Source: Acidobacteriota bacterium (GTDB taxonomy: Bacteria; Acidobacteriota; Terriglobia; Terriglobales; SCQP01). Taken from it: a DNA stretch of 64,000 bases. How positions within the stretch are numbered: position 1 is the stretch's first letter; the number at the start of each line of letters is the position of its first letter. The position numbers and the translations under genes were made by a program. Location: positions 62,001 through 126,000 of the forward strand of contig JAJYIU010000008.1 of NCBI GenBank assembly GCA_021789895.1, read 5' to 3'. This document shows, piece by piece, positions 10,253 to 19,450 of the stretch. The notes under the pieces are model-generated. The model made no database searches and was not told the origin of the DNA. It saw only the letters and a list, made by a program, of their open reading frames with translations.

Positions 10253-10280
10253 TTGACTGGCGCCGCGGCGCGTTTATTAA
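10253..10280 (+). promoter_or_regulatory. Candidate sigma70-type promoter (TTGACT-N16-TATTAA) with a 12-nt palindrome GCGCCGCGGCGC in the spacer
   Basis: Sequence ttgactggcgccgcggcgcgtttattaa about 40 nt upstream of the first gene of the ten-gene block. Confidence 0.35.
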
Positions 10281-10319
10281 ATCGTCATGGGTAGTTTTGC
10301 AGTGTCAGGTGTGTGACGT

Positions 10320-11753
10320 TTGACGTTTCGTTTTCAGGCAGCAGCCTTAATCGCCGGTGTCGGTCTGATTGCTTCCGGATTCCGTAATGGATCCGCGCCG
10401 CAACCGCCCAGCTTTGTTTTTATTGCAGCCCCGAGTTACGCCCCGCGAAATTTCACCCGCCGTTTCCCCGGCGGCAGCCGGCTCGAGCGATGGCAGCCGG
10501 GCAGATCGGAGCCGGTGGATCTGACGCCGGAATTCTACGCTGCCGCCGATCCCCAGGTATCGCCCAGCGGCAAGGAATTGCTTTTCGCCGCGATGCGGCG
10601 GCGCCGGGGGCATTGGCAGATCTGGCGCATGGCGGCGGCGGGGGGCGCGGCGCGGCAATTGACCCGCTGCGCCGCGGATTGCCAGCGCGCGGCCTGGCTG
10701 CCCGACGGACACATCGTGTACACCCTCAGCGGCGGGCGGGCAGCGCGGCTGGGCTCGCAGCTCTACCGAGCCCGCGCCGACGGCGCGCACCCCCATCCCA
10801 TCACCTTCGGTCCCGGCAATTTCCGCCTGGAAGCGGTGCTGCGCAGCGGGCGCCTGTTGGTCTCGGCCGCGGCGCCGCTCGACCGCCGCGCGGCGGCGGC
10901 ACCCACGCGCGCGCTCTATACGCTGCGTCCGGATGGTTCCACCTTGCGGCTGTTCCGCTGGCAATATCCGGCTCATGCGGCGCCCACCAGCGCGCGTGAG
11001 CTGCCGGATGGCACGGTGATTTTCGTCGCCCAGCCCTCCCGCCCCGCAGCCGGGCCGGCAGCCAAGATGGGCAAGCTGGCCTGGTTCCCGCCGCAGGCGG
11101 CGAGGGCGGCGCTGTTACCGGGAGCGAAGCCGGGCCTGGATTCGGTGCGGCTGCTCGATGGCCGCCGCTGGCTGCTGAGCGGCAGCGCGGCGACGTCCGG
11201 CTGCGCCATCTACATCTATGATTCGGCTGCGAAGGCGCTGGTGACGCGGGTTTATCAAGCGCCGCGCATGGCCTGCGCCCAGGCGACGCCGCTGGAGGCG
11301 CAGCCGGCGCCGTGGATTTATCACAGCATTCTGCATTTGCAAATGGCCAGCGGGCGGGTGGTCTGCCTCAACGCTTATCGTTCGACTTTAGCCCCCGGGG
11401 GAAGCTGGCGGCGCGGCCGGCTGGCGCAGGTGCGGGTGCTGGCGCTGCGCGGCGGCCGGAGGGTGACGCTGGGCGCGGCACCGGTCCAGCCGGATGGTTC
11501 CTTCTATCTCCGCCTGCCGGCGGATCTGCCGCTGAGCTTCGAGTTGCTCGACGCCCGCGGCGCGCTGGTGCAGGCGCAACGGAGTTGGTTCTGGCTGCGC
11601 CCGGGCGAAGACGCCGGCTGCCAGGGCTGCCATGAAAATCCGGCGCTGGCGCCGGTGAACCGCTGGCCGCTGGCGCTGAAGCGCCAGGCCGGCGCAATTG
11701 CACTCGGGCTGGGCCGTACCGCCTCCAACCGCGCCCCCATGAGGCCCCGATGA
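10320..11753 (+). CDS. Exported TolB-like propeller protein with C-terminal CxxCH heme motif; hydrazine synthase alpha-like (HzsA-related)
   Basis: Signal-like N-term, propeller-like repeats, C-terminal RSWFWLRPGEDAGCQGCHENPALAPVNRWPLAL. Apparent TTG start. Confidence 0.7.
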   Translation: MTFRFQAAALIAGVGLIASGFRNGSAPQPPSFVFIAAPSYAPRNFTRRFPGGSRLERWQPGRSEPVDLTPEFYAAADPQVSPSGKELLFAAMRRRRGHWQIWRMAAAGGAARQLTRCAADCQRAAWLPDGHIVYTLSGGRAARLGSQLYRARADGAHPHPITFGPGNFRLEAVLRSGRLLVSAAAPLDRRAAAAPTRALYTLRPDGSTLRLFRWQYPAHAAPTSARELPDGTVIFVAQPSRPAAGPAAKMGKLAWFPPQAARAALLPGAKPGLDSVRLLDGRRWLLSGSAATSGCAIYIYDSAAKALVTRVYQAPRMACAQATPLEAQPAPWIYHSILHLQMASGRVVCLNAYRSTLAPGGSWRRGRLAQVRVLALRGGRRVTLGAAPVQPDGSFYLRLPADLPLSFELLDARGALVQAQRSWFWLRPGEDAGCQGCHENPALAPVNRWPLALKRQAGAIALGLGRTASNRAPMRPR

Positions 11754-13441
11754 AACTTTCACGACGGCAACTGCTGGCCGGCGCCGCCGCCGGCGCCCCC
11801 TGGCTGGCGCTGCGCCGGCTGCCCCGGGCGCGCCCGCCCGCCGCGGCGACGCCGCAGTTTCTCGATGTCACCGCCCGCTCCGGTATACGCTTCCGCCATT
11901 CGTTCGGGGAAAAACAGCTCAATTCGATCCTGGAAGGCACCGGCTCGGGCTGCGCCTGGCTGGATTACAACAACGACGGCCTGCTCGATCTCTACGTCGT
12001 CAACGGACGCTATCTCGAGGGCGTCACCAATCATTCCGCGCCCGACGGCCGCGAGGCCACCAACCACCTCTACCGCAACAACGGCGACGGCACCTTCACC
12101 GACGTCACCCGCGAAGCCGGCGTGGGCGGCCGAGGCTTCGGCATCGGCGTGACCGTGGGCGACTTCGACAATGACGGCCGGCCCGATATTTTCGTCACCG
12201 GCTATCTGCAATCCGTCCTTTACCACAACAACGGCGACGGCACCTTCACCGACGTCACCCGCGAGGCGGGCGTGGAAAACCCGTTCTATGCCACCGGCGC
12301 GGCGTTTCTCGACTACAACCGCGACGGGCGGCTCGATCTCTTCATCGGCAATTATCTGCGCTTCGTGCCGAGCTACCGCAACTACTACCCCGGCGACAAC
12401 TATCCCGGCCCGCTCGACTACGAACCGGAATTCAACCGCCTGCTGCACAACAACGGCAATGGCACCTTCACCGACGTCTCGCGCGATTCCGGCATCGCGC
12501 GCGCGCCGGGGCGGGCGATGGGCGTCACCGCCGGCGATTACGACAACGATGGCTGGCCTGACATCTTCGTCGCCAACGACACCATGCCGAGCTTCCTCTA
12601 CCACAACAACCACGACGGCACCTTCACCAACGTGGCGATGGAGCAGAACGTCGCCTACGGGCAGAACGGCGAAGCGACCACGGCGATGGGGCCGGTGTTC
12701 GCCGATTTCTACAACGACGGCTGGCTCGATCTGTTTGTCTCCGACGCCAGCTTTCACCGCTTTTACCAGAATCAGCGCAGCCGCCGGCGCAGCTATTTCC
12801 TCGACCGCACCAACGAGTCGGGCATCGGGAAAGTTTGCGGCCAATATGTCGCCTGGGGCGACGGAGTATTCGATTTCGACAACGACGGCTGGAAAGACAT
12901 CTTCATCGGCGACGGCGGACTGGCCTGGGAAATCCCGATGAAGAGCATCCTGCTGCGCAACCGCGGCGGCGGCGAGTTTGAGCTGGCGCCGGCGGCGGCG
13001 GACAGCTTTTTCGCCCGGCGCGAGGTTTGCCGCGGCGCCTGCTTTGGCGATTTCAACAACGACGGCTACGTGGACGCGTTTCTGACCACGCTCGGCGGTC
13101 CTGGCATCCTGCTGCAAAACACCCCGCCGCCAGGTGCGCGGCGGCACTGGCTGATGGTCAAGCTGGAAGGCACGCGCAGCAACCGCGACGGCTATGGCAC
13201 GCGGCTGGAGGCGGTGGCGGGCGGGCGGAAGCAGACGGTGGAGGTGGTCTCGGCCTCCGGCTATCTGTCGCAATCCGATCCCCGGCCGCACTTCGGGCTG
13301 GGCGAACGCACGCAGGTGGACCAGTTGACGCTGCGCTGGCCGAGCGGCGCGGTGCAGGTGCTGAAGAATATCCCCGCCGACCAGATCCTGCACGTCAAAG
13401 AACCCGGCGCGGCCGCTCCGGCGCGGAAGGAGACGCGATGA
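11750..13441 (+). CDS. CRTAC1-family FG-GAP/VCBS repeat protein with C-terminal ASPIC/UnbV-like domain, Tat-type signal
   Basis: MKLSRRQLLAGAAAG twin-arginine motif; repeated DFDNDGRPDIFVTGY / NNGDGTFTDVTREAGV; C-term VEVVSASGYLSQSDPRPHFGLGERTQVDQLTLRWPSG. Confidence 0.9.
   Translation: MKLSRRQLLAGAAAGAPWLALRRLPRARPPAAATPQFLDVTARSGIRFRHSFGEKQLNSILEGTGSGCAWLDYNNDGLLDLYVVNGRYLEGVTNHSAPDGREATNHLYRNNGDGTFTDVTREAGVGGRGFGIGVTVGDFDNDGRPDIFVTGYLQSVLYHNNGDGTFTDVTREAGVENPFYATGAAFLDYNRDGRLDLFIGNYLRFVPSYRNYYPGDNYPGPLDYEPEFNRLLHNNGNGTFTDVSRDSGIARAPGRAMGVTAGDYDNDGWPDIFVANDTMPSFLYHNNHDGTFTNVAMEQNVAYGQNGEATTAMGPVFADFYNDGWLDLFVSDASFHRFYQNQRSRRRSYFLDRTNESGIGKVCGQYVAWGDGVFDFDNDGWKDIFIGDGGLAWEIPMKSILLRNRGGGEFELAPAAADSFFARREVCRGACFGDFNNDGYVDAFLTTLGGPGILLQNTPPPGARRHWLMVKLEGTRSNRDGYGTRLEAVAGGRKQTVEVVSASGYLSQSDPRPHFGLGERTQVDQLTLRWPSGAVQVLKNIPADQILHVKEPGAAAPARKETR
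12076..12264 (+). repeat. Two copies of a 39-nt identical repeat (12076-12114 and 12226-12264), spaced 150 nt, in-frame within the FG-GAP protein
   Basis: caacaacggcgacggcaccttcaccgacgtcacccgcga seen at both positions; degenerate further copies near 12448 and 12605. Confidence 0.85.
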
Positions 13442-15372
13442 CGCCTCGGCTCCAGCGCGAAGGCGGCAAGAAAGCCGCACTGCGGCGCGCGCTCTGGGTC
13501 GCCCTGGCCATTGCCGCGGTCGCAGCCACCCTGGCGATGCGCGGCCCGCGGCATGAGGCCCGCGATTGGGCTGCGGTTTATTCCCGCCGGCGCTATTACG
13601 ATCCGGTGGATTTGAAGCTGTCGCCGCATGGCCGTCGCCTTTACGTTGCCTGCGAAGGCCGCAATGAGGTGCTCGCCATCAACACCGCCAGCCGCCGCGT
13701 GATTGCCGCGATTCCGGTCGGACGTCGGCCCAAGGCGCTGGCGCTTTCGCCCGGCGGACGGCGCCTGTTTGTGGCCAATGCCTGGTCCGGCGCCATCAGC
13801 CAGATTGACACGCGCGCGCTGCAGGTGACGCGCACGCTGCCCGCCGGCTGGGGCGTAGAAGGGATGGCGGCCGACCGCACCGGCCATTACCTCTACGCCG
13901 CCAACCCGCTCGGCAACGATATCTCGGTCATAGACCTGGCGAGCGGCCGGGAAACCACCCGCCTGGCCGCCGGCCATTTCCCCGAATTTGCGGCCCGCCT
14001 GCGCGGCAGCTGGATCGGCATCTCCAACCTGCTGGCGCAGCCGGCGCCGCCCGACACGCCGCCGTCGAGCCAGTTGACCCTGATCAACGCCGCGACCCGG
14101 CAGGTGCGCTGGCAAGTGGCGATTCCCGGCGCCGTGCAGATGCGCCATATCGCCCAGACCCCACCCCGTTTCGGCGGCTACCTGCTGATCCCCTTCCTGC
14201 AGCCGCACAACCTCATCCCGCTGATCGAATTGCGCCGGGATTGGTATGCCTCCAACGGGCTGGCTATCGTCCAGTTACGCGGCCGGCGGGCGCCGCGGGT
14301 GCGGGAAGTGCTGCTGGACGAACTCGACCGCGCCTTTGCCAACGGTTACGGCGCGGCCGTGGCGCCGCACACGCCCTGGGCGCTGATCACCGCCTCCGGC
14401 GCCAACCAGGTTGCGATCTTGAACCTCGAGCGGCTGCATCGCCTGCTGCAGTCGCCGGATGCAGATGAGCTGGCGCGGCGGCTGGATGCGGCGCCGCAGT
14501 TCGTGGCGCGGCGGCTGCCCACCGGCCGCGACCCTACCGCGGTGGCGGCTTCGCCCAACGGCCATTTCGCCTATGTCGCCAACCGCGCCGACGACACCAT
14601 CAGTGTGATTGACCTCGCGGGGCTGCGCAACGCCGGCCTCATCCGGCTGGGAGCGCAGCGCCCCCTCACCGCCCGGCGCCGCGGCCAGCAGCTCTTTTTC
14701 AGCGCCCTGCATTCGCAGGATCACGAGATTGCCTGCGCCAGTTGCCATCCCTACGAAGGCTTCGAAGACGGGTTGGTGTGGAGTTTCGAGACCCCGCGGC
14801 TGGGGCGCGACGTCGTCGAAAACAAAACCTTGTTGGCGATTCGCGGCACCTCGCCGTTCAAATGGAACGGGCTGAATCCGAACCTGGCGACGCAAGACGG
14901 GCCGCGCACCGCGATGTATATCTTCCGCTCCCAGGGTTTCAGCCCCGTCCAGGTCAGAGACCTGGTGGCGTTTATCAACGCCCGCCCGCTGCCGCCCAAC
15001 CCCCATCTCGCCCCCGGCGGGCTGAACCCGGAGCAGGCGCGCGGGCGCGCGCTGTTTTTCCGTACCCGCACCAACACGGGCCAGATCATTCCGCTGCACG
15101 ACCGCTGCTACTACTGCCACGCGCCGCTCACCCATTTCACCTCGCGGGTGCTGATGAACGTCGGCACCGCCACCCGGTTCGACGATACTGGAGCGTTCAA
15201 GGTGCCCTCGCTGGAAGGCATCTACATGCGCCCGCCCTACCTCCATAACGGCGAGGCGCAGACACTCGAGGAAATCTGGACCCGCTTCAATCCCCGCGAT
15301 CGGCACGGCATTACCTCCGACATGAACAAGGTGCAGTTGAACGAGCTGATCGCGTACCTGGACACGTTATGA
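13438..15372 (+). CDS. YVTN beta-propeller protein fused to a C-terminal diheme cytochrome c peroxidase/MauG-like domain
   Basis: KLSPHGRRLYVACEGRNEVLAIN, GHFAYVANRADDTISVID repeats; CASCHP and CYYCHA heme motifs; C-term VPSLEGIYMRPPYLHNGEAQTLEEI. ATGA overlap with the previous gene. Confidence 0.88.
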   Translation: MTPRLQREGGKKAALRRALWVALAIAAVAATLAMRGPRHEARDWAAVYSRRRYYDPVDLKLSPHGRRLYVACEGRNEVLAINTASRRVIAAIPVGRRPKALALSPGGRRLFVANAWSGAISQIDTRALQVTRTLPAGWGVEGMAADRTGHYLYAANPLGNDISVIDLASGRETTRLAAGHFPEFAARLRGSWIGISNLLAQPAPPDTPPSSQLTLINAATRQVRWQVAIPGAVQMRHIAQTPPRFGGYLLIPFLQPHNLIPLIELRRDWYASNGLAIVQLRGRRAPRVREVLLDELDRAFANGYGAAVAPHTPWALITASGANQVAILNLERLHRLLQSPDADELARRLDAAPQFVARRLPTGRDPTAVAASPNGHFAYVANRADDTISVIDLAGLRNAGLIRLGAQRPLTARRRGQQLFFSALHSQDHEIACASCHPYEGFEDGLVWSFETPRLGRDVVENKTLLAIRGTSPFKWNGLNPNLATQDGPRTAMYIFRSQGFSPVQVRDLVAFINARPLPPNPHLAPGGLNPEQARGRALFFRTRTNTGQIIPLHDRCYYCHAPLTHFTSRVLMNVGTATRFDDTGAFKVPSLEGIYMRPPYLHNGEAQTLEEIWTRFNPRDRHGITSDMNKVQLNELIAYLDTL

Positions 15373-16613
15373 AACCGCATCTTCCCAGCGTGGCGGCGCG
15401 CACAATTTCCCCGCGGGCGGCGGCGCGGCTGCGCGTCGGGCTGTTGGCTTTCACCCTGCTGGCGGCCGCCGCGGCCGCCCAAACGCCCCCACTCTACTCC
15501 CGCTGGATCAACTACACCCCCGCCAACGGCTTCCCCCGCGGCGAAGTGTACTGCGTGGCGATCGCTGGCCCGCGCGTCTGGGCGGGAACCGAGCATGGGC
15601 TGGCGCTGATCGAAAACGGACGGCTGCGCAAGGTCTTCACCCGCGCCGACGGCCTGGCCGCCTACGCCATCATGTCGCTGGCGGTGGATCCCAACACCGG
15701 CGATCTCTGGATTGGCGGGCTGGGCGGGTTGAGCCGGTATTCGGCGGGCAAGTTCATCAACTATACGGTGCTGTCGAGCGGGCTGGCGAACGATTTGGTC
15801 TACAGCGTGGCCGTGCGCGGCAAATACGTCTGGGCGGCGACCGCCGCCGGCGTCAGCCGGCTGAACACCTGGACGCATAGCTGGCGCATTTTCAGCGTCG
15901 TCGGCAAGCCCAGCGCTCCCTTCGAGGAGCCCTGGGCCTACGCGCTGGCGATCGGGCCGAAAAAGGCCTACATCGGGCTCTGGGGCGGCGGGGTGGTGGT
16001 TTACGATCTGCGCCGGAAGACCTGGCGCCCTTATCTTGATCCGGACGGCGCGCCGGAAATCGTGCTCTACCGCAATCAGGGGCTGATCAGCAATATGGTC
16101 AGCAGCCTGACCCACGGCGCGGAATCGAACGCCTTCTGGGCGGGTACTTACTTCGGCCTAAGCGGCTACGACGGCGCGCGCTGGCACAACTACATGCGCC
16201 AGGACAGCGGGCTGGCTTCCAATTTCATCAACGGCGTCGCCCTTCAGGGGCGCCGGGTCTGGGCGGCGACGCAGCGCGGCCTGTCGGAATTCGATCCCGG
16301 CGCCCGCGTCTGGGTCACCTATCGGCCGGCCAACTGGCGGGCGCTCGACGCCGGCAAAGCCGCGCGGCCGCAGCGCGGCGAAATCCTCATCACCGGCCCC
16401 GGCGGCCATCCGCGCCGGCTCGAAACCGCGACTTCGCTGGCGCACAACTATATCCTCAACCTCGCCTTTCAAGGCAACGACATCTGGGTAGCCACTGCCG
16501 CCGGCCTGAGCCACGGCTTTGCCGCCCCCGCAAGGAGAATCCTTTATGCCCATCCGAACCGAGTCCACCGCCATCCTGCCCGCGCCGCATACGCTCGCCA
16601 AACACGCCATTAG
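15369..16613 (+). CDS. Exported two-component-regulator-propeller-like (ligand_gated beta-propeller) protein
   Basis: Signal peptide, repeated VWAGTEHGLALIENG / LWIGGLGGLSRYSAG / VWAATAAGVSRLN / VWAATQRGLSEFD; ATGA overlap with the previous gene. Confidence 0.75.
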   Translation: MKPHLPSVAARTISPRAAARLRVGLLAFTLLAAAAAAQTPPLYSRWINYTPANGFPRGEVYCVAIAGPRVWAGTEHGLALIENGRLRKVFTRADGLAAYAIMSLAVDPNTGDLWIGGLGGLSRYSAGKFINYTVLSSGLANDLVYSVAVRGKYVWAATAAGVSRLNTWTHSWRIFSVVGKPSAPFEEPWAYALAIGPKKAYIGLWGGGVVVYDLRRKTWRPYLDPDGAPEIVLYRNQGLISNMVSSLTHGAESNAFWAGTYFGLSGYDGARWHNYMRQDSGLASNFINGVALQGRRVWAATQRGLSEFDPGARVWVTYRPANWRALDAGKAARPQRGEILITGPGGHPRRLETATSLAHNYILNLAFQGNDIWVATAAGLSHGFAAPARRILYAHPNRVHRHPARAAYARQTRH

Positions 16614-17040
16614 CGCGCCCGAGGTGCTGAACGAGGCCTACTGCTACGCCAAGCCGTCTTCGTTCTCGCGCGGCCTGCGAATCAACCTCAAGGGCATTAC
16701 CTTCCTGTTCATCTCTGGCACCGCCAGCGTGGATGAAAACGGGCGCAGCCTGCATGCGGGCGATTTCCGCGCCCAAACCTGGCGCACTTACGAAAACATC
16801 ACCGCGCTGCTCGAAGCCGAAGGCGCCGGCTGGAAAGACATCGTACGCACCACCTGCTACCTGCGCGATATCGAGCGCGATTACGCCGCCTTCAACGAGA
16901 TCCGCACGGAATTTTTCCAGCGCCAGGGGCTGGACCCGCTGCCCGCCTCGACCGGCATCCAGGCGATTTTGTGCCGTCCCGAGTTGCTGATCGAGATGGA
17001 AGCGATCGCGATCTTCGACAGCGGCGGCGAAGAGCGCTAG
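16546..17040 (+). CDS. RidA/YjgF-fold protein resembling the C-terminal domain of chorismatases (FkbO/Hyg5/XanB2 type)
   Basis: FLFISGTASVDENGRSLHAGDFRAQTWRTYENI ... DIVRTTCYLRDIERDYAAFNEIRTEFF ... ASTGIQAILCRPELLIEMEAIAIF; RBS aaggagaa upstream; 68-nt overlap with the previous gene. Confidence 0.8.
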   Translation: MPIRTESTAILPAPHTLAKHAISAPEVLNEAYCYAKPSSFSRGLRINLKGITFLFISGTASVDENGRSLHAGDFRAQTWRTYENITALLEAEGAGWKDIVRTTCYLRDIERDYAAFNEIRTEFFQRQGLDPLPASTGIQAILCRPELLIEMEAIAIFDSGGEER

Positions 17041-17093
17041 GTGTCTGCCGCGGCGGCGGCCCATGAGCGCCGCGCGGGGGGCCGGGAGGCGGT

Positions 17094-18038
17094 ATGCAGA
17101 TTGCCGGAAAGCTCGAAATCGAAGACCTGCCGCGGGTCTGTCCGCTGCTCAGCCGGGCGGTCAATCCGGCCTACGGCCGTCATGGCCGGCTGGCGGTTAC
17201 CGTCGCCGGGGTGACTTTCGGCGGCCGCCGCCCGGTGGTGATTGCGGGGCCGTGCGCGGTGGAGAACCGGGCGCAAACGCTGGCCCTGGCGCAGGCGGCG
17301 CGCGCCGCCGGCGCGGCTATGTTGCGCGGCGGGGCCTACAAGCCGCGCACCTCGCCCCACGACTTCCAGGGCCTGGGGCTGGACGGGCTGAAGATTCTGC
17401 GCGAGGCCGGCGATCTCACCGGGCTGCCGGTGGTGACCGAGGTGATTGACGTGCGCCTGGTGGAAACCGTGGCGCAGTATGCCGACATGCTCCAGATCGG
17501 CTCGCGCAGCATGCAGAATTATCCGCTGCTGGTGGAGGCGGGGCGCGCCGGCAAGCCGGTGCTGCTCAAGCGCGGCATGGCTGCCAGCCTGTGCGAGTGG
17601 CTGGGCGCGGCGGAATACATTGCGCTTGAAGGCAACCTGCAAATCGTGCTCTGTGAGCGCGGCATCCGGGCGCACTCCGCCGGAGAATATTCGCGCTTCA
17701 CTCTCGATCTGAACGTGATTCCGGCGGTGCGGGAAGCCGCCTTCCTGCCGGTCATCGTGGATCCGAGTCACGCCACCGGCATCTCCGCGCGGGTCGAGCC
17801 GGCCAGCCGCGCCGCCCTTGAAGCCGGCAGCGACGGGCTGATCGTCGAAATTGCGCTGCCGCAATCCGCTTGCCGGCCGCTCTGCGATGCCGGCCAGGCG
17901 ATCTCGCCCGCCACCCTGAGCCGCATCACCGCGTTCGCCGAGCGCCGCACGGCAGCGATGGAATCCGAAACGGATTGCGTGGAAAGCGAACTGGCGGCGG
18001 TGGGAGCGGAAAGCGAATCCGCGGGAGCGCGCCAATGA
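17094..18038 (+). CDS. 3-deoxy-7-phosphoheptulonate (DAHP) synthase, type I
   Basis: VVIAGPCAVENRAQTLALAQAARAAGAAMLRGGAYKPRTSPHDFQGLGLDGLKIL, DMLQIGSRSMQNYPLL, PVLLKRGMAASLCEWLGAAEYI, VIVDPSHATG. Confidence 0.93.
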   Translation: MQIAGKLEIEDLPRVCPLLSRAVNPAYGRHGRLAVTVAGVTFGGRRPVVIAGPCAVENRAQTLALAQAARAAGAAMLRGGAYKPRTSPHDFQGLGLDGLKILREAGDLTGLPVVTEVIDVRLVETVAQYADMLQIGSRSMQNYPLLVEAGRAGKPVLLKRGMAASLCEWLGAAEYIALEGNLQIVLCERGIRAHSAGEYSRFTLDLNVIPAVREAAFLPVIVDPSHATGISARVEPASRAALEAGSDGLIVEIALPQSACRPLCDAGQAISPATLSRITAFAERRTAAMESETDCVESELAAVGAESESAGARQ

Positions 18039-19441
18039 ATTTTCCCCAAACCAGCGCGCCCTCGAGGCCGGGTATGAATTGGAAACTCACTCTCTTGGCC
18101 GGCTTGACGGCCGCGCTGCTGGCCGCGCCCATGGCGGCGCAAGCCCCCGGCTGTCCTTCCGGCCCTTCTCCGACACGCGCCGCGAGGATGCGTTATGCCG
18201 ATATGCCGTCGCGGGCATTTCCTTTCGGCAGCTTCATCCAGCCGTACGCGCTTTGGTTCACCACTCCCGACTCGCTGGCCTTCGACGGCAGCGGGCGCGC
18301 GCGTCCCGACGCCGATTGGCGCCGGCTGCGCGCCATCAACCTGGGCTTTTTGGGCCCGCTCGATCCGCAGTACTCCGAGTCGGTTTACGGCATCGCCATG
18401 CTGCACGGCGCCGAGCTGGCGCTGGCGCGGGCCAACGCCCGCGGCGGCTTCCACGGCAAGCCGTTCGCGCTCAAGATTCACCGCGATTCGCCCTTGTGGG
18501 GCGCCTCGGCGATCGAGCTGGTTCGCATGGACTACCGCCAGCATGTTTGGGCCATGCTGGGTTCGGTGGACGGCGCCTCGACCCATATCGCGCTGCGCGC
18601 CACGCTGAAGCTTTGGGTGCCCATCGTGGATACCGCCACCACCGATCCCACCGTCACTGAAACCCGCATCCCCTGGCTGCTGCACGATTTTCCCGACGAC
18701 CGCCAGCAAGGCTATGCGCTGGCCGACTACATATTCAACCAACTGCACCTGAAACACGTGGCGATTCTGCGCGCCAACAATCGCTATGGCCGCCTCGGCT
18801 ACACCGTCTTTTTCAATACCGCTCGGCGCTGGGGAAAGCAGCCGGTGATGGTGTTGAAATTCGAGCCGTATGCCACCGGTTTCACCCGCTCCTTGCGCGA
18901 GTTGCAGCAATTGGGCATGGACGGCCTGGTGTTGTGGTGCAATGCCCGGCAGGCGGGCTTGATCGTGCGGCAGATGCGCGCCCTGGGGATGCGCCAGCCG
19001 GTGTTCGGCCCCAGCCGCCTCACCTATCCCGCCCTGATTCAAACCGCGGGCGTGGCCGCCAACGGCGTGGTGACGGTCGCGGCCATCAACCCCGACCGCC
19101 GCGATCCGAAATGGCTGGCCTTCCGCCGCCGCTACCGCGCGCGCTATCACGCCGACCCCGACGCCTATGCCGCTTACGCCTACGACGGCATGAACCTGCT
19201 GATCGCGGCGGTGCGCCAGGCCGGGCTCAATCGCACGCGCATCATGGATGCGCTGCACGCCTACGCGATGCGCTCGTATGCGGGCGTCAGCGGCACGGCG
19301 TTTTTCGATTACACCCTGAATAACATCGCGCCGGTGACCATGGCGCGGGTGGAACACGGCCATTTCGTCTATTGGCCCGAGCGCCGCAGCGACTGGAGCC
19401 GTCGCGGCTGGCCGGGCTGCACCGCGGCGGCCGGGCGGTAA
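18035..19441 (+). CDS. ABC-type branched-chain amino acid/urea-like periplasmic binding protein (Peripla_BP_6)
   Basis: Signal peptide MNWKLTLLAGLTAALLAAPMAAQ; NLGFLGPLDPQYSESVYGIAMLHGAELALARANARGG; YGRLGYTVFFN; ATGA overlap. Confidence 0.8.
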   Translation: MNFPQTSAPSRPGMNWKLTLLAGLTAALLAAPMAAQAPGCPSGPSPTRAARMRYADMPSRAFPFGSFIQPYALWFTTPDSLAFDGSGRARPDADWRRLRAINLGFLGPLDPQYSESVYGIAMLHGAELALARANARGGFHGKPFALKIHRDSPLWGASAIELVRMDYRQHVWAMLGSVDGASTHIALRATLKLWVPIVDTATTDPTVTETRIPWLLHDFPDDRQQGYALADYIFNQLHLKHVAILRANNRYGRLGYTVFFNTARRWGKQPVMVLKFEPYATGFTRSLRELQQLGMDGLVLWCNARQAGLIVRQMRALGMRQPVFGPSRLTYPALIQTAGVAANGVVTVAAINPDRRDPKWLAFRRRYRARYHADPDAYAAYAYDGMNLLIAAVRQAGLNRTRIMDALHAYAMRSYAGVSGTAFFDYTLNNIAPVTMARVEHGHFVYWPERRSDWSRRGWPGCTAAAGR

Positions 19442-19450
19442 TAGAGCTCT

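Noticed and set aside
10320-11753. Interpretation as a true hydrazine synthase (anammox) subunit
   Set aside because: Only one heme motif and no HzsB/C-like or other anammox genes; only family-level resemblance is supportable.
11759-13480. 573-aa minus-strand ORF opposite the CRTAC1 gene
   Set aside because: Antisense of FG-GAP repeats; valine/alanine-rich shadow frame.
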